Counted from the first letter of the stretch, positions 8,502-20,913 are shown. The stretch: 64,000 bases of DNA from Thermohalobaculum sp965247385 (GCA_965247385.1 CBDFHG010000007.1:1426001-1490000); one strand, 5' to 3'. The notes: generated by a model from the sequence alone, not told the origin. Program-made: numbers and translations.

Positions 8502-10340
8502 CTAACCCATCGCCTCCAACTCATCGATAAAGCCTTCGATCAGGTTCAACCCCTTGGCCCAGAACTTCGGGTCCGAGGCGTCGAGGCCGAAGGGGGCCAG
8601 CAGGGCCTTGTGGTGCTTGGCGCCGCCCGCCGACAGCATCTCGAAATACTTACCCTGGAAGTCCGCGCCGTCCTGCTCGTAGACCGCATAAAGCGCGTTC
8701 ACCAGCCCGTCGCCGAAGGCGTAGGCGTAGACGTAGAAGGGCGAGTGGATGAAATGCGGGATATAGGCCCAGAAGGTCTCGTAGCCCTCGGCCAGATTGA
8801 CAGCCGGGCCCAGGCTTTCGCCCTGCACCGCCATCCAGATCTCGCCCAGCCGCTCGGCGGTCAATTCGCCCTCGCGCCGCTCGGCATGGATCCGGCGCTC
8901 GAATTCATAGAAGGCAATCTGGCGCACCACGGTGTTGATCATGTCCTCGACCTTGCCCGCCAGCAGCGATTTGCGGCGGACCGGATCGGTCTCGTCGGCC
9001 AGCAGGCTGCGGAAGGTCAGCATCTCGCCGAACACGCTGGCGGTCTCGGCCAGGGTCAGCGGTGTGCGGCTGAGTAACTCGCCCTGCCCCGCCGCAAGAC
9101 GCTGATGCACCCCGTGGCCCAACTCGTGCGCCAGGGTCATTACATCCCGGGTCTTGCCCAGGTAGTTCAGCATCACATAGGGGTGGACATCGGTCACGGT
9201 GGGATGCGCGAAAGCCCCGGGCGCCTTGCCGGGCTTGACCCCGGCGTCGATCCAGCCGTTGTCGAAAAACGGTTCGGCCAGTTCCGCCATCCGGGGCGAG
9301 AACCCGGCATAGGCATCCAGCACCGTCGCCTTCGCCGCGGCCCAAGGCACCACCCGGTTGTCGGTCTCGGGCAGCGGCGCGTTGCGGTCCCAGTATTCCA
9401 GCTGCTCCAGCCCCAGCCATCTGGCTTTCATCGCATAATAGCGGTGCGACAGGCGCGGCCCGGCCGCCTGCACCGCCTCGCGCAACGCATCGACCACCTC
9501 CGCCTCCACATCGTTGGCCAAATGGCGCCCGTGTTCCGGGCTCGGCATCTTGCGCCAGTTGTCCTCGACTTCCTTCTCCTTGATCAGGGTATTGGTGATC
9601 CGGGTAAACAGCTGCAGGTTCTTCTGCAGCACGCCAGCCAGCGCCGTGCCGCCCGCCTGGCGCCGCGCCCGATCCGGGTCCGACAGCAAGTTCAGGGTCG
9701 CCTCCAGGCCCATGGGCCCGTCCTCGCCCTCGACCTCGAAACTCAGCCCCGCCGCAGTTTCGTCGAAAAGCCGGTTCCAAGCGGTGGCGCCAACGACCGA
9801 CTGGTCGTGCAGGAAATTCTCCAGCTCGTCCGACAGCTGATGCGGCCGCATGGCCCGCAAGCGATCGAGCCAGGGCCGGTAACGCCGAAGCTCGGCGCTC
9901 TCCGCCAAGGCCGTCTCGAGCACCGCGTCGTCGATGCGGTTTAACTCCAGCGTGAAGAACACCAGCGGCTGGGTAAGCGTGGTGACCCTGCCTTGGGTGT
10001 CGCCCTGGAACTTGGCGCGGTGCGGATCGGCGGTGTTCTGGTAGTAGAGCAGCCCGGCGAATGACATGACGCGGCCCAGTGTCCGGTCGATCGCCTCATA
10101 CTCCGCAATCGCGCCAGCCAGCCCATCTCCACCCAGTCCGGCCATCTTGCCCTCGTAGCGCTCGCCAAACGCCGCACATTCGGCCTCGATACGCTCAAGG
10201 TCGCCAGTCAATTCGGGGCTGTCGATGCCGGGATAAAGGTCAGCCAGATTCCATTCGGGCAGCACGCCCAGTTCGCCTCCGCCATCGCTGGCAACATCCC
10301 TGATCGGCGGGGCAAAGCGGGAAATCGAGGCAAAGTTCAT
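8502..10340 (-). CDS. pepF: M3-family oligoendopeptidase F
   Basis: This 612-aa cytoplasmic zinc metallopeptidase hydrolyses short peptides. The zinc-binding motif HELGHGVH lies near residue 403. The third ligand region is downstream in the stretch TLAETASVFGEML. The N-terminal half is the usual helical M3 domain (LPEWNLADLYPGIDSPEL), and the C-terminus has HFIHSPFYVYAYAFGDGLV. Length matches family members of about 600 aa. The gene stands alone between pheS and a small exported protein. Confidence 0.95.
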   Translation of the reverse strand: MNFASISRFAPPIRDVASDGGGELGVLPEWNLADLYPGIDSPELTGDLERIEAECAAFGERYEGKMAGLGGDGLAGAIAEYEAIDRTLGRVMSFAGLLYYQNTADPHRAKFQGDTQGRVTTLTQPLVFFTLELNRIDDAVLETALAESAELRRYRPWLDRLRAMRPHQLSDELENFLHDQSVVGATAWNRLFDETAAGLSFEVEGEDGPMGLEATLNLLSDPDRARRQAGGTALAGVLQKNLQLFTRITNTLIKEKEVEDNWRKMPSPEHGRHLANDVEAEVVDALREAVQAAGPRLSHRYYAMKARWLGLEQLEYWDRNAPLPETDNRVVPWAAAKATVLDAYAGFSPRMAELAEPFFDNGWIDAGVKPGKAPGAFAHPTVTDVHPYVMLNYLGKTRDVMTLAHELGHGVHQRLAAGQGELLSRTPLTLAETASVFGEMLTFRSLLADETDPVRRKSLLAGKVEDMINTVVRQIAFYEFERRIHAERREGELTAERLGEIWMAVQGESLGPAVNLAEGYETFWAYIPHFIHSPFYVYAYAFGDGLVNALYAVYEQDGADFQGKYFEMLSAGGAKHHKALLAPFGLDASDPKFWAKGLNLIEGFIDELEAMG

Positions 10341-10435
10341 ATCCGGGAATCCTCCTGATTGCGGGACACCACAGATAGGCGAAGCGCGGCGGGACGGAAA
10401 CCCCAGGATTCAGAGTTACAATTCAGGTCCGCGAT

Positions 10436-10771
10436 TCAGGTTCGCACACCGGGTTCCGGGTTTTCGCCATCATCTTGCAGCAGGGGCGGCGCGTCTTCGC
10501 GCCGGCGGATGATGATATCGCCGTTCGGCAGGATCTCGGGGCGCTCATAATGTTCGATGCTGTCGATGTTCTCCAACACCTCCAGGGTCTCCAGAAGCTC
10601 GTTGAGGGCAGGTTTCATCTGCTCCATCAAACCGCGGAAGGCTTCGTCGAGCTGTTCGGAAAGCGGGCGCTCCTCGGCCCCCTCCCCGTTATCGTCTGAT
10701 CCACCGTAAGCAGGCGCGATCGCCAAGCCGGCCACCAGAGTGGAAATCGCCAGAAGACGTGCTGTCCGCAT
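10436..10771 (-). CDS. Small exported protein of unknown function
   Basis: Starting at ATG 10771, the 111-aa product opens with a signal peptide (MRTARLLAISTLVAGLAIAPAYG). A mature acidic domain of about 88 residues follows, rich in Glu (LSEQLDEAFRGLMEQMKPAL), and ends in the YERPEILPNGDIIIRRRED region. The longer in-frame start at 10876 would run through a terminator hairpin and is less likely. The family is conserved-looking but I do not recognise a function. It is probably periplasmic. Confidence 0.7.
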   Translation of the reverse strand: MRTARLLAISTLVAGLAIAPAYGGSDDNGEGAEERPLSEQLDEAFRGLMEQMKPALNELLETLEVLENIDSIEHYERPEILPNGDIIIRRREDAPPLLQDDGENPEPGVRT

Positions 10772-10825
10772 CGCTAGATCCTCCGCTCCGCTTCCCCGCC
10801 AGATTACGCTTCCAAATACGCCCTT

Positions 10826-10866
10826 CAAAAAAGAAAACCGCCCCGCACACATCGTGCGCGGGGCGG
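10826..10866 (-). terminator. Rho-independent terminator after the OmpA-like gene
   Basis: CCGCCCCGC (10838-10846) pairs perfectly with GCGGGGCGG (10858-10866). On the minus strand the stem is followed by a T-rich run (complement of 10826-10837). It lies 36 bp after the stop of the OmpA-like lipoprotein gene. Confidence 0.85.
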
Positions 10867-10902
10867 CTTGGTTCAATGAGCCCAGGCTCGGTTCGAGACG
10901 TC

Positions 10903-11730
10903 TCAGTTCGAGAGCGTGATCTCGACCCGGCGGTTCAGCGGCTCGCGCACATTGTTGCCGGTGGCGACCGCGAGATCGTTCTCCGAACGTCCGGCCAGCG
11001 TCATGGCGCCTGCAGGTACACCGCGGGCGGTCAGGGCACTGGAGACACGTTTGGCGCGGGCTTCCGACAGGGTCTGGTTGTACTCAACCGAAGCAACGGT
11101 ATCCGTATGGCCGACCAGCGACAGAGCCGAGGTGCCCATGGCGTTGACTGCGGCAACCACCTCGTCGATCGTCGCGCGAGCGGCGTCGGTGATGTTGGTC
11201 TTGTCGAAGCCGAAATAGACGATGAAGTTCACCGGGCCCGGAGGCGCGCAAGCGGCCAGCGCTTCGTCAAGAAGGGCGCGGGCATCCTCAGGCGAGATGC
11301 AGAAGTTCGACCCGCCACGCAGCGCTTCGAGATACTGGTCCCACATCGCCTGGGCACGGGCACAGGCTGCCGGACGCGCGTCTTTGTTGGCAGCGATGGC
11401 CGAAACCACCGTGTCATAAAGCGAAGTGGCATCGCCATTGACGCCGAGCTCAGCCGGCGTCCATGCGGCCGGGGTCACGCCGGCTTCCGCCTGCTGTGCC
11501 TTGGCAATATAGGCGGTCGAGTTCAGCCACAGCACATCCTTGAATGCGGCACGGCGACCGAGTTCAGTGTACTCGCTCGCGAGGGAGCCGTTGAAGTCGG
11601 AGCCGCCATGCGTACCGTTCAGGTAACGCTCGGCACCAAATGTCGCGCCTAGCGACGCTCCCGGCAGATTCGTGCAGCCAGCAATCGCCAGTGCAGAAAC
11701 GCCTAACATCAGACAGGTAGCAGTCTTCAT
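10903..11730 (-). CDS. OmpA-family peptidoglycan-binding lipoprotein
   Basis: This 275-aa product starts at ATG 11730. It has a lipoprotein signal ending in the lipobox ALAIAGC (Cys near residue 18). The middle segment carries four cysteines (RPAACARAQAMW, NFCISPEDA, AACAPPGP). The C-terminal OmpA domain starts near residue 168 (FIVYFGFDKTNITDAARATI) and has the peptidoglycan-binding pattern HTDTVASVEYNQTLSEARAKRV and NRRVEI. It should sit in the outer membrane, anchored to peptidoglycan. A strong terminator follows. Confidence 0.9.
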   Translation of the reverse strand: MKTATCLMLGVSALAIAGCTNLPGASLGATFGAERYLNGTHGGSDFNGSLASEYTELGRRAAFKDVLWLNSTAYIAKAQQAEAGVTPAAWTPAELGVNGDATSLYDTVVSAIAANKDARPAACARAQAMWDQYLEALRGGSNFCISPEDARALLDEALAACAPPGPVNFIVYFGFDKTNITDAARATIDEVVAAVNAMGTSALSLVGHTDTVASVEYNQTLSEARAKRVSSALTARGVPAGAMTLAGRSENDLAVATGNNVREPLNRRVEITLSN

Positions 11731-12009
11731 CCCTCTCTCCGTTTGATGTTGGGCCGCGCGCACGGCGCGCCCATAATTAATTCTTACCCTCGGCATCAAC
11801 GCCGATCCGTATCGACCGACATCGCACGAATGTCAAAAAAGCTCAATGGACAAACGGCCGGAATTGCTCCCGTAGCAATAGTTTATACGCGCAGTAACAC
11901 TTTAACAACAGTGGAGGAGGATATCTGTCATCAGGCAACGCCCATTGCGGCGAGAAAGCCCGGATTCAGGGTTCGATAGCGAAGTATCGAGCAAAATCGA
12001 GCAGCAAAC

Positions 12010-13465
<1,456 letters not shown>

Positions 13466-13565
13466 AGCGATTTCTAGCAAAGTGAGTTCACTTTGCGACT
13501 CGGAAATCTCGGCAAACCAATAAGCTAGAGCATGATCCATGATCTCCGATTCATGGATCATGCTA
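13466..13565. repeat. Dispersed palindromic repeat, copy 1
   Basis: The copy starts AGCGATTTCTAGCAAAGTGA and contains a near-palindrome (AAAGTGAGTTCACTTT). A perfect 13-bp hairpin arm follows: 13530-13542 pairs with 13551-13563. Similar sequences occur at 26166-26262 and, first half only and inverted, at 62172-62234. The IS630 copy is inserted at the end of this repeat. Confidence 0.8.
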
Positions 13566-13567
13566 TA

Positions 13568-14737
13568 GTGTCCTGGATCAGAAATACGTGGTATCATTCA
13601 GGGGAGGTATATTTTGAGATGGAGGATCTTCCATGCCCCGCGCTGCGCCCCCGGTCACGTTGAGTCCAGAACAGAGTGAGGAGCTCCTGACGCTGACGTC
13701 ACGGCGCACGACGGCTCAAGGTCTGGCGCTGCGGGCGCGCATTGTTCTGGCCTGCGCCGAGGGCAGGCAGAACAAGCAGGTGGCCCGGGATTTGGGCGTT
13801 GACCCGGCGACGGTGGGCAAGTGGCGTCGGCGCTTCATCGAGAAGGGGAGCGACGGTCTGTATGATGAGCCGCGCCCCGGCACGCCCCGGACGATCACCG
13901 ATGCGCAGGTCGAGGCGGTGATCGTGCGGACGCTTGAAAGCATGCCGCGTAACGCGACCCATTGGAGTTCCAGGATGATGGCCGGGGAGAGCCGCATCTC
14001 GACGTCCAGCGTGCAACGGATTTGGCGTGCCTTTGGCCTGCAACCCCATCGCACGGAGACCTTCAAGCTCTCAACCGATCCCCGGTTTATCGACAAGGTT
14101 CGCGATGTGGTTGGGCTTTACCTGAACCCGCCGGAGCGGGCCTTGGTGCTCTGCGTCGATGAAAAGAGCCAAATTCAGGCGCTTGACCGTTCACAACCGG
14201 TCCTGCCCATGCGGCCGGGTCAGATCGAACGCCGCAGCCACGATTACAAACGCCACGGCACCACCTCCCTGTTCGCCGCCCTCAACACGGCAACCGGCGA
14301 GGTCATCGGCAAATGCGACAAGCGCCACCGGGCCTCGGAGTTCAAGAAGTTCCTTATGGAGATCGAACGCCGGGTTCCCGACGATCTGGAGATCCACCTC
14401 ATCATGGACAACTACGCCACCCACAAAACGCCGGCGATCCGTGCCTGGTTGGCCAGACGGCCCCTCTGGCATGTGCATTTCACACCCACCTCCGCATCCT
14501 GGTTGAACATGGTCGAGCGCTTCTTTGCCGAAATCACCGACCGCCAGATCAAGCGTGGCGTTCACCGCAGCGAGCGCGAACTCACAAAAGCCATCCTGGA
14601 TTACATCGAAACTCGCAATGAAGATCCAAAACCCTTCAAATGGGTCCGAACCGCAGACGATATCCTTGATGCGGTCAAACGCTTCTGTCTAAAAACCACA
14701 TCCGAAAATAATGCGGCGAACTTCTGACTCAGGACAC
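13568..14737. mobile_element. IS630-family insertion sequence (complete)
   Basis: The inverted ends begin GTGTCCTGGATCAGAA on the left and GTGTCCTGAGTCAGAA on the right (inverted). The flanking TA dinucleotides at 13566-13567 and 14738-14739 are the duplicated target expected of IS630/Tc1. Solo ends of the same type occur at 26262-26297 and 37560-37580. Confidence 0.9.
13633..14727 (+). CDS. IS630-family transposase
   Basis: This 364-aa transposase is intact. The N-terminal helix-turn-helix includes NKQVARDLGVDPATVGKWRRRF (about residues 50-75), followed by a second winged helix region. The DDE core shows VLCVDEKSQIQALDRSQP (first Asp near 175), HLIMDNYATHKTPAIRAWL (second Asp near 258) and PTSASWLNMVERFFAEITDR (Glu near 295). 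Length is normal for single-ORF IS630 elements. Confidence 0.95.
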   Translation: MPRAAPPVTLSPEQSEELLTLTSRRTTAQGLALRARIVLACAEGRQNKQVARDLGVDPATVGKWRRRFIEKGSDGLYDEPRPGTPRTITDAQVEAVIVRTLESMPRNATHWSSRMMAGESRISTSSVQRIWRAFGLQPHRTETFKLSTDPRFIDKVRDVVGLYLNPPERALVLCVDEKSQIQALDRSQPVLPMRPGQIERRSHDYKRHGTTSLFAALNTATGEVIGKCDKRHRASEFKKFLMEIERRVPDDLEIHLIMDNYATHKTPAIRAWLARRPLWHVHFTPTSASWLNMVERFFAEITDRQIKRGVHRSERELTKAILDYIETRNEDPKPFKWVRTADDILDAVKRFCLKTTSENNAANF

Positions 14738-14893
14738 TAGCTGTGCAGCCTCAACAGGTTGTCCCCGGCCGGGCCGAGTCGGCTGATTGGTTTCTCTGAT
14801 CCTGTTCCGCCATGCGGGCGATGCCAATTGTAGCTGTGTGTCCACTCGGGCAGGTGGGCGGCGCGCTGGTCCGAGGCATCGGTCAGCGCTTGC
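14737..14893 (-). pseudogene. IS481/IS3-like transposase C-terminal remnant
   Basis: Only about 50 codons remain, ending SYNWHRPHGGTGSEKPISRL, then NLLRLHS and TAG overlapping the IS630 flank. The W-x3-YNxxRPHxxL pattern with PxxRL is typical of the C-terminus of IS481 and IS3 transposases. No other part of the element is visible, and the 13.6-kb IS630 insertion abuts it. Confidence 0.6.
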
Positions 14894-14914
14894 TGCCCAC
14901 ACCCGATCGAGCTT

Positions 14915-15175
14915 TCAGCCGGGCAACATGCCCAGGGCCGAGAGGTAGAGGTCCAGGAGCGCCTCTTCCTCCTGCCGCTCCTCGGTCGGCTTCTTGCGCA
15001 GACCGACAATCTTGCGGATCGTCTTGGTGTCGAAGCCGTTGGCCTTGGCTTCGGCATAGACTTCCTTGATCTGCTCGGCGACTTCCTTCTTTTCTTCTTC
15101 CAGCCGCTCGACGCGCTCGATGATCGACTTCAACTGACTGCCCGCGACGGTGGTGGTGGAGGCTGTATCGTCCAT
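14915..15175 (-). CDS. gapR: GapR-family (DUF2312) nucleoid-associated protein
   Basis: This 86-aa protein starts at ATG 15175 (MDDTASTTTVAGSQLKSIIE). It has the family signature: a coiled coil RVERLEEEKKEVAEQIKEVY, then AKANGFDTKTIRKIVGLRK, and LLDLYLSALGM at the end. In Caulobacter, GapR binds overtwisted AT-rich DNA in front of the replication fork and stimulates topoisomerases. The longer reading frame to 15250 is not supported. Its neighbours DUF1244 and N-formylglutamate amidohydrolase are the usual Rhodobacterales company. Confidence 0.9.
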   Translation of the reverse strand: MDDTASTTTVAGSQLKSIIERVERLEEEKKEVAEQIKEVYAEAKANGFDTKTIRKIVGLRKKPTEERQEEEALLDLYLSALGMLPG

Positions 15176-15352
15176 TGCCTGTAATCCTGATTCTGATGCC
15201 CAACAGGCTGCGGACCATAAGGGCCGGTCGGGTGCCCGGCAACAGGGCATGGGTGAGTCTTTTGCCCTGACCGCGGCAGTGCTGACCGAGCAGGCAGGAA
15301 TCGCAGAGGCCGAGATGCGACGTTGGAGCGGCGCTGGCGCTCCTCGCGCCCG

Positions 15353-15649
15353 TCAGTGATCCGGATGGCTGTCCTTGAAGGCGGCTTTCTGATCGGCGGG
15401 TGCCTCGGTCTGGTGCTTGTCGCGCCAGTCGTCATAGGGCTCGCCATAGATGATCTCACGGCCCTCGGCCTTGCCGATCTCGACGCCCTGCTCGGCGGCG
15501 GCCTCCTGATACCAGCGACTGAGGCAGTTCCGGCAGAAGCCGGACAGGTTCATCATGTCGATGTTCTGCACGTCAGTGCGGGCGCGCAAATGGTCGCGCA
15601 TACGGCGGAACACGGCGGCCTCGACCTCGGTTACATTCAGTTCGGACAT
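15353..15649 (-). CDS. DUF1244 domain protein
   Basis: This 98-aa protein starts at ATG 15649 (MSELNVTEVEAAVFRRMRDH). It has the conserved family core DVQNIDMMNLSGFCRNCLSRWY with two nearby cysteines, followed by GREIIYGEPYDDWRDKHQ. DUF1244 proteins are small and cytoplasmic, with no settled function. The gene is 51 bp downstream of the N-formylglutamate amidohydrolase gene on the same strand, and gapR follows, suggesting a three-gene unit. Confidence 0.9.
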   Translation of the reverse strand: MSELNVTEVEAAVFRRMRDHLRARTDVQNIDMMNLSGFCRNCLSRWYQEAAAEQGVEIGKAEGREIIYGEPYDDWRDKHQTEAPADQKAAFKDSHPDH

Positions 15650-15700
15650 CTGGGTCTCCTGTCGCTCTCCATCAAGGATATGGGACAATCCACGGCACCC

Positions 15701-16477
15701 TCAAGCACCGTTCATGGTTGCTACCGCGTCGCGGATTATTGGCGCCAGCCGCGCAGCCCAGTCGGCCTGGCCGTCGGGGGTCTCGATCAGATCGTTGCGG
15801 ATTTCGATCAGCGCATGGGGCAAGCCCCGGCGAGTGCCGTGGGTCCACATGCAATCGCCGTGAAGCTGCCCGGTATAGGGCTCGTTGTCGCCGACAACCA
15901 GACCGCCCTCGGCATTGAGCCGCGCCATTAGCGGGCGCAGCAGCCGGTCGTCCCGGTCCCATAGCAACCCAACATGCCAGGGCCGCAACGGGCGGCCCTT
16001 GAACTGCGGCGTGAACGAGTGGATCGAGACCAGTACCGGGGTCTCGCCCGCCTCCTCAATCTCGTCGACCGCGGCGCGGATGGCGGCATGGTAGGGCCGG
16101 TGATAGGCGTTCTTGCGACGCTCGATCTCAGCCCGATCGACATGGCGGTTGGCGGGGATGATCGAGCCGTCACAGAGCCTCATCACCAGGGTCGGGTCGT
16201 CCTCGCTCCGGTTCGGGTCGATCACCAGTCGTGAGAAGGTCGACAGGACAGCCCCCGCGCCCAGTCGCGCCGCCATCCCCAGCGTGACCCCGCGTGCGCC
16301 CACATCCCAGGCAATGTGGCGGCCCATGTCCTCTGGCGGCAGGCCAAGGTCACCGATCTCAGGCGGTACCGCGTTGCGGGCATGGTCGCAGAGCAGGATC
16401 AGCCCGGTCATGGCGGTGGGGCCGTTGCCGGGGGAGATGTGCTCGACTGGGTGGAATGCTGGGTGAAATTCGGTCAT
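15701..16477 (-). CDS. N-formylglutamate amidohydrolase family protein
   Basis: This 258-aa protein has the FGase fold motifs: LLCDHARNAVPPEIGDLGL (metal-binding D/H near residue 30), MGRHIAWDVGARGVT, STFSRLVIDPNR, VSIHSFTPQFKGRPLRPWHVG and LIEIRNDLI. The family hydrolyses N-formyl-L-glutamate to glutamate and formate at the end of one histidine degradation route. No hut genes are visible here, so the physiological substrate is uncertain. Confidence 0.9.
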   Translation of the reverse strand: MTEFHPAFHPVEHISPGNGPTAMTGLILLCDHARNAVPPEIGDLGLPPEDMGRHIAWDVGARGVTLGMAARLGAGAVLSTFSRLVIDPNRSEDDPTLVMRLCDGSIIPANRHVDRAEIERRKNAYHRPYHAAIRAAVDEIEEAGETPVLVSIHSFTPQFKGRPLRPWHVGLLWDRDDRLLRPLMARLNAEGGLVVGDNEPYTGQLHGDCMWTHGTRRGLPHALIEIRNDLIETPDGQADWAARLAPIIRDAVATMNGA

Positions 16478-16642
16478 CTGCAGATCTTATCGGGTCGGCT
16501 TACTGGGGAGCAGACCCTAATCGCACTTCGTTGCGGGTAACAAGGTCGCAGCTTGTTGGCCGCTGGTCATCTTGAATCCGGCGTGATTACCAGCAATGAT
16601 CGGAACACAAGCACATCTTCGAAAAACAAGGGGAACCCGGCT

Positions 16643-18091
<1,449 letters not shown>

Positions 18092-18113
18092 GACTGGAAA
18101 GGGAGGACAAACC

Positions 18114-18530
18114 ATGACCCATGCGATACGCGACCGTATCCAGCGCTGGGTGTCGCTGCCGCATCCACCCGACAAGGTCTGGGCCGAGATCGGCGGCTTT
18201 GGCGATCTGGCGGACTGGCATCCCGCGATCGCGAGCACCGAGGTAGTCGATATCTCCGGCCTGACCCACCGCCACCTGACCCTGAGCGACGGCGGGTTGC
18301 TGCTGGAGCGGCTGATCGAGACCGGGCCGCATTTCCACACCTACGAGATCGTCGACAGCCCCCTGCCGCTGACCAACCACCGCGCCACGCTGAGTTGCGT
18401 GGCCGAGGAGGGCGGCTGCCATGTGTTTTGGTCGGCGGTCTTCGAGCCGACCGACAAGTCGGCCGACGAGATCGTTGCCGGCTTCTACGAGATGGGGCTG
18501 AGGGCGCTGCGCGAGCGCTACGGTGCCTGA
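18114..18530 (+). CDS. SRPBCC (START-like) family protein
   Basis: This 138-aa single-domain protein shows the polyketide-cyclase/START-like pattern: an N-terminal strand VSLPHPPDKVWAEIGGFGDL, the WHP motif at about residue 39 (ADWHPAIAST), LLLERLIETGPHFHTYEIVD and a C-terminal helix ADEIVAGFYEMGLRALRERY. Such proteins bind a hydrophobic ligand. It sits 22 bp after pyk and is likely co-transcribed. No specific ligand can be inferred. Confidence 0.85.
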   Translation: MTHAIRDRIQRWVSLPHPPDKVWAEIGGFGDLADWHPAIASTEVVDISGLTHRHLTLSDGGLLLERLIETGPHFHTYEIVDSPLPLTNHRATLSCVAEEGGCHVFWSAVFEPTDKSADEIVAGFYEMGLRALRERYGA

Positions 18531-18541
18531 CTACACGGCTG

Positions 18542-19873
18542 TCAGAACACCAGCCTGTAGTAATTGACGGTGAACAGGTTTGGCGCGCCGCCGGAGCAGA
18601 GACCGAACATGTTGTTCGAGGTCATGAAGATGGTCCCGCCCGATTGGGCCGAAATGCCGTTGATGCCCATGTCTCGGGCACCCAGCGCGATGTCGCCGGC
18701 GGCGACCATCTGCCCCCATCGATCGACGTGGTCGACGAGAAGGTCATGGTCGCGTTCGAGAATAGCTGCACCCCACCGCTCTCGGCGCAGTTGTCGGGCG
18801 TGCCGAGTTGCGCCCCTGCCGCGGTCGAGATGTTGGCGTCGCCACGGTTCATACTGGATTGACCCCCGGGGTCGGGCCCGAGCGCGAGGCGATGAAGCTG
18901 TCATACACCGTCGAGTTGGCGCCTATGGTGATCTGGCAATCGGCGATCGGGGCGATTTTGCCCGGCAGGATGCCGGCCGGCAGCACCAGATTGCGCATCG
19001 GCTGGCACTGCACATGGTAGATGCGGTGCGCGATCGCGTTGGAGAAATTGAACCGGTTGTCGGTGACGATCACCTCCTTGGTCAGGTCGATATAATCCGG
19101 AGTGACTGCCGGATCCTTGTCCAGGACGCCTTGGATGATCTCGTCGATATGATTGACCATACGCGGATCGAGGCCGTTTTCGCGCAGCGCCTCCGGCAGG
19201 CCGATATTGCTGACCATGCCGCTGGCCGGAATTGAAAATGTGTCGAGGTCCATCATGCTGACAGTGACGCCGCTCTCTCGAAGGAGCTATTGCTCTGGAT
19301 GTCGACGCCCAACTGGCCGTGAATGCAGATTTGGTTGACGAAGCTGTTGTTCGACGACATGTCGACGATCTCGCGCGCGATCAGCCCGTCTTTCAGACAT
19401 TCCGGGATGAAGCGCTGGGCCACCGCCTGGGAGGTGACGTTCCAGGTCTGCAACCCGATGATGCGCAGAAAGTTCACCAGCAGCGCATTGTCGTTATCGG
19501 ACGAGCGGTTCACGGTAACCATCACCGCGTCCGGCACGGTCGATGTCGTGGCGAGCGATTGCGTGTCCGCGTCCCACAGGCTGACATGGACATCAGCGGC
19601 TTTCAGCACCGCACCGTTGATATCGTAGCCCATGTTGTCGAGCGAACAGGTCACTGCGGTCGTCGTCGCCGTGGCTTCGTTCGGCAAATCGATCACCGCC
19701 GCCAGCGCCGCCGCATCGGCGGTTGCCTGCAGCATGGTGCGATTGCGGAAACCGTCGGTCACATCGACCGCCATTCCGGTGATGCCAACCAACAGGACGA
19801 ACCATAGCAGGCCCATGACGGTCCCGGCGCCAGCTTCGTTTTCGACGAACTCTCGCACCCGTAAACGCAACAT
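18542..19873 (-). pseudogene. TadG-like pilus assembly protein, frameshifted
   Basis: The gene starts at ATG 19873 with MLRLRVREFVENEAGAGTVM, then a membrane helix (LLWFVLLVGITGMAVDVTDG) and QATADAAALAAVIDLP, which is the TadE/TadG (Flp pilus) pattern. The frame ends at 19253, but the protein clearly continues in other frames: MMDLDTFSIPASGMVSNIGL (to about 18850), then GDANISTAAGAQLGTPDNC, then FMTSNNMFGLCSGGAPNLF ending NYYRLVF at 18542. Three frame changes are needed (near 19258, 18850 and 18725). Either the gene is decaying or the assembly has indels here. Confidence 0.8.
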
Positions 19874-20319
19874 GATGGATCTCCCTGAATAGCCCAGACA
19901 GCTTAGCTCAGCCTGGATCAGATCGGCTCCCGGCGCATGGTGACGCTCGCGGTCGAATACTTGCCCAGCACCGGCTTAAAGAAGCCGAAGACGCTGGCGT
20001 CCGATATACGGGTCTGAATCACGATTTGGACATCGAGCGAGGTTGGATCAGACGTCTCTACCGTATAGGCGCTACTGTAGAGGAACATTTCGTTCTGGAC
20101 AGTGTTCGCAGCATCGGATTCGGTCATGTCGCCGACAGCGACACGCCGCGCAACATCGCGCGAGACGTTCCACATTTCTGTATGGTGCAGATAAAGAATC
20201 GTGGCATCGGTCGTAGCCACAAGGAGGGGGACGAAGACCGGCACCCAGAGTACGAACTCGATCGTTGCAGATCCACGTTCGTCCCGCAGGAATTCCGACG
20301 CATTTAGCCAATGGAATTT

Positions 20320-20913
20320 GGGGGCTGACCCAGATAATTCATTTTTGGAGTTATCATGGAAGCTATGCGCAGGAGTCGTCTCGGTGCCTGTAAACAAGAT
20401 CGTTTGATCGCGCATTTTGTGTCTGGATCGACGGCGCTTGCAGCGGCCGGTCTGTGTGGCGTGAACCGCAAGACAGCCGGTTACTTTTTCCACCGTCTGC
20501 GTGAGATGATTGCCTTGGAACCGGAGGCTGAGAGCGAAGCGATGTTCGGGGGTGAAATTGAAGTGGACGAGAGTTACTTCGGCGGCAAGCGCAAGGCCAA
20601 GCGTGGTCGGGGTGCGGCTGGAAAAATCCCTGTATTCGGCCTGTTGAAGCGGGGTGGGCGGGTATACGCAAAGATTATTGCCAATGCCTCAAGCGCAACA
20701 TTAATACCAATCATTGGCATCGAGAATTTCTGGAGCCAGGCAAAACGTCATATGCGCAAATTCAACGGTGTTCCAAAGGCCCAATTCGGCCTGTATTTGC
20801 CTGTACTTGAAGGAATGTGAGTGGCGTTTTAACAACAGTAACCCATCAATCCAATTATACCAAATAAGACAATGGATTAAGCGGCATCTAAGGTAGTTAT
20901 CCGGATCAGCACC
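20320..20913. mobile_element. IS1595-family (ISXO2-like) element, internally deleted
   Basis: The left end is GGGGCTGACCCAGATAA (20320/20321) and the right end is TTATCCGGATCAGCACC (to 20913). Seven bases, GGAATTT, flank both sides (20313-20319 and 20914-20920), consistent with an 8-bp target duplication that has one changed base. It is the same family as the element at 5029-6825. Confidence 0.8.
20356..20896 (+). pseudogene. IS1595-family transposase, deleted and frameshifted
   Basis: The product starts MEAMRRSRLGACKQDRLIAH, with RKTAGYFFHRLREMI and the first catalytic block GGEIEVDESYFGGKRKAKRG. It then jumps from ASSATLIPII to GIENFWSQAKRHMRKFNGVP, so the central region carrying the second Asp and VSAFKHFRINHSKL is gone. 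A frameshift near 20800 moves the C-terminus (KECEWRFNNSNPSIQLYQIR) into another frame, ending at 20896. Confidence 0.85.
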
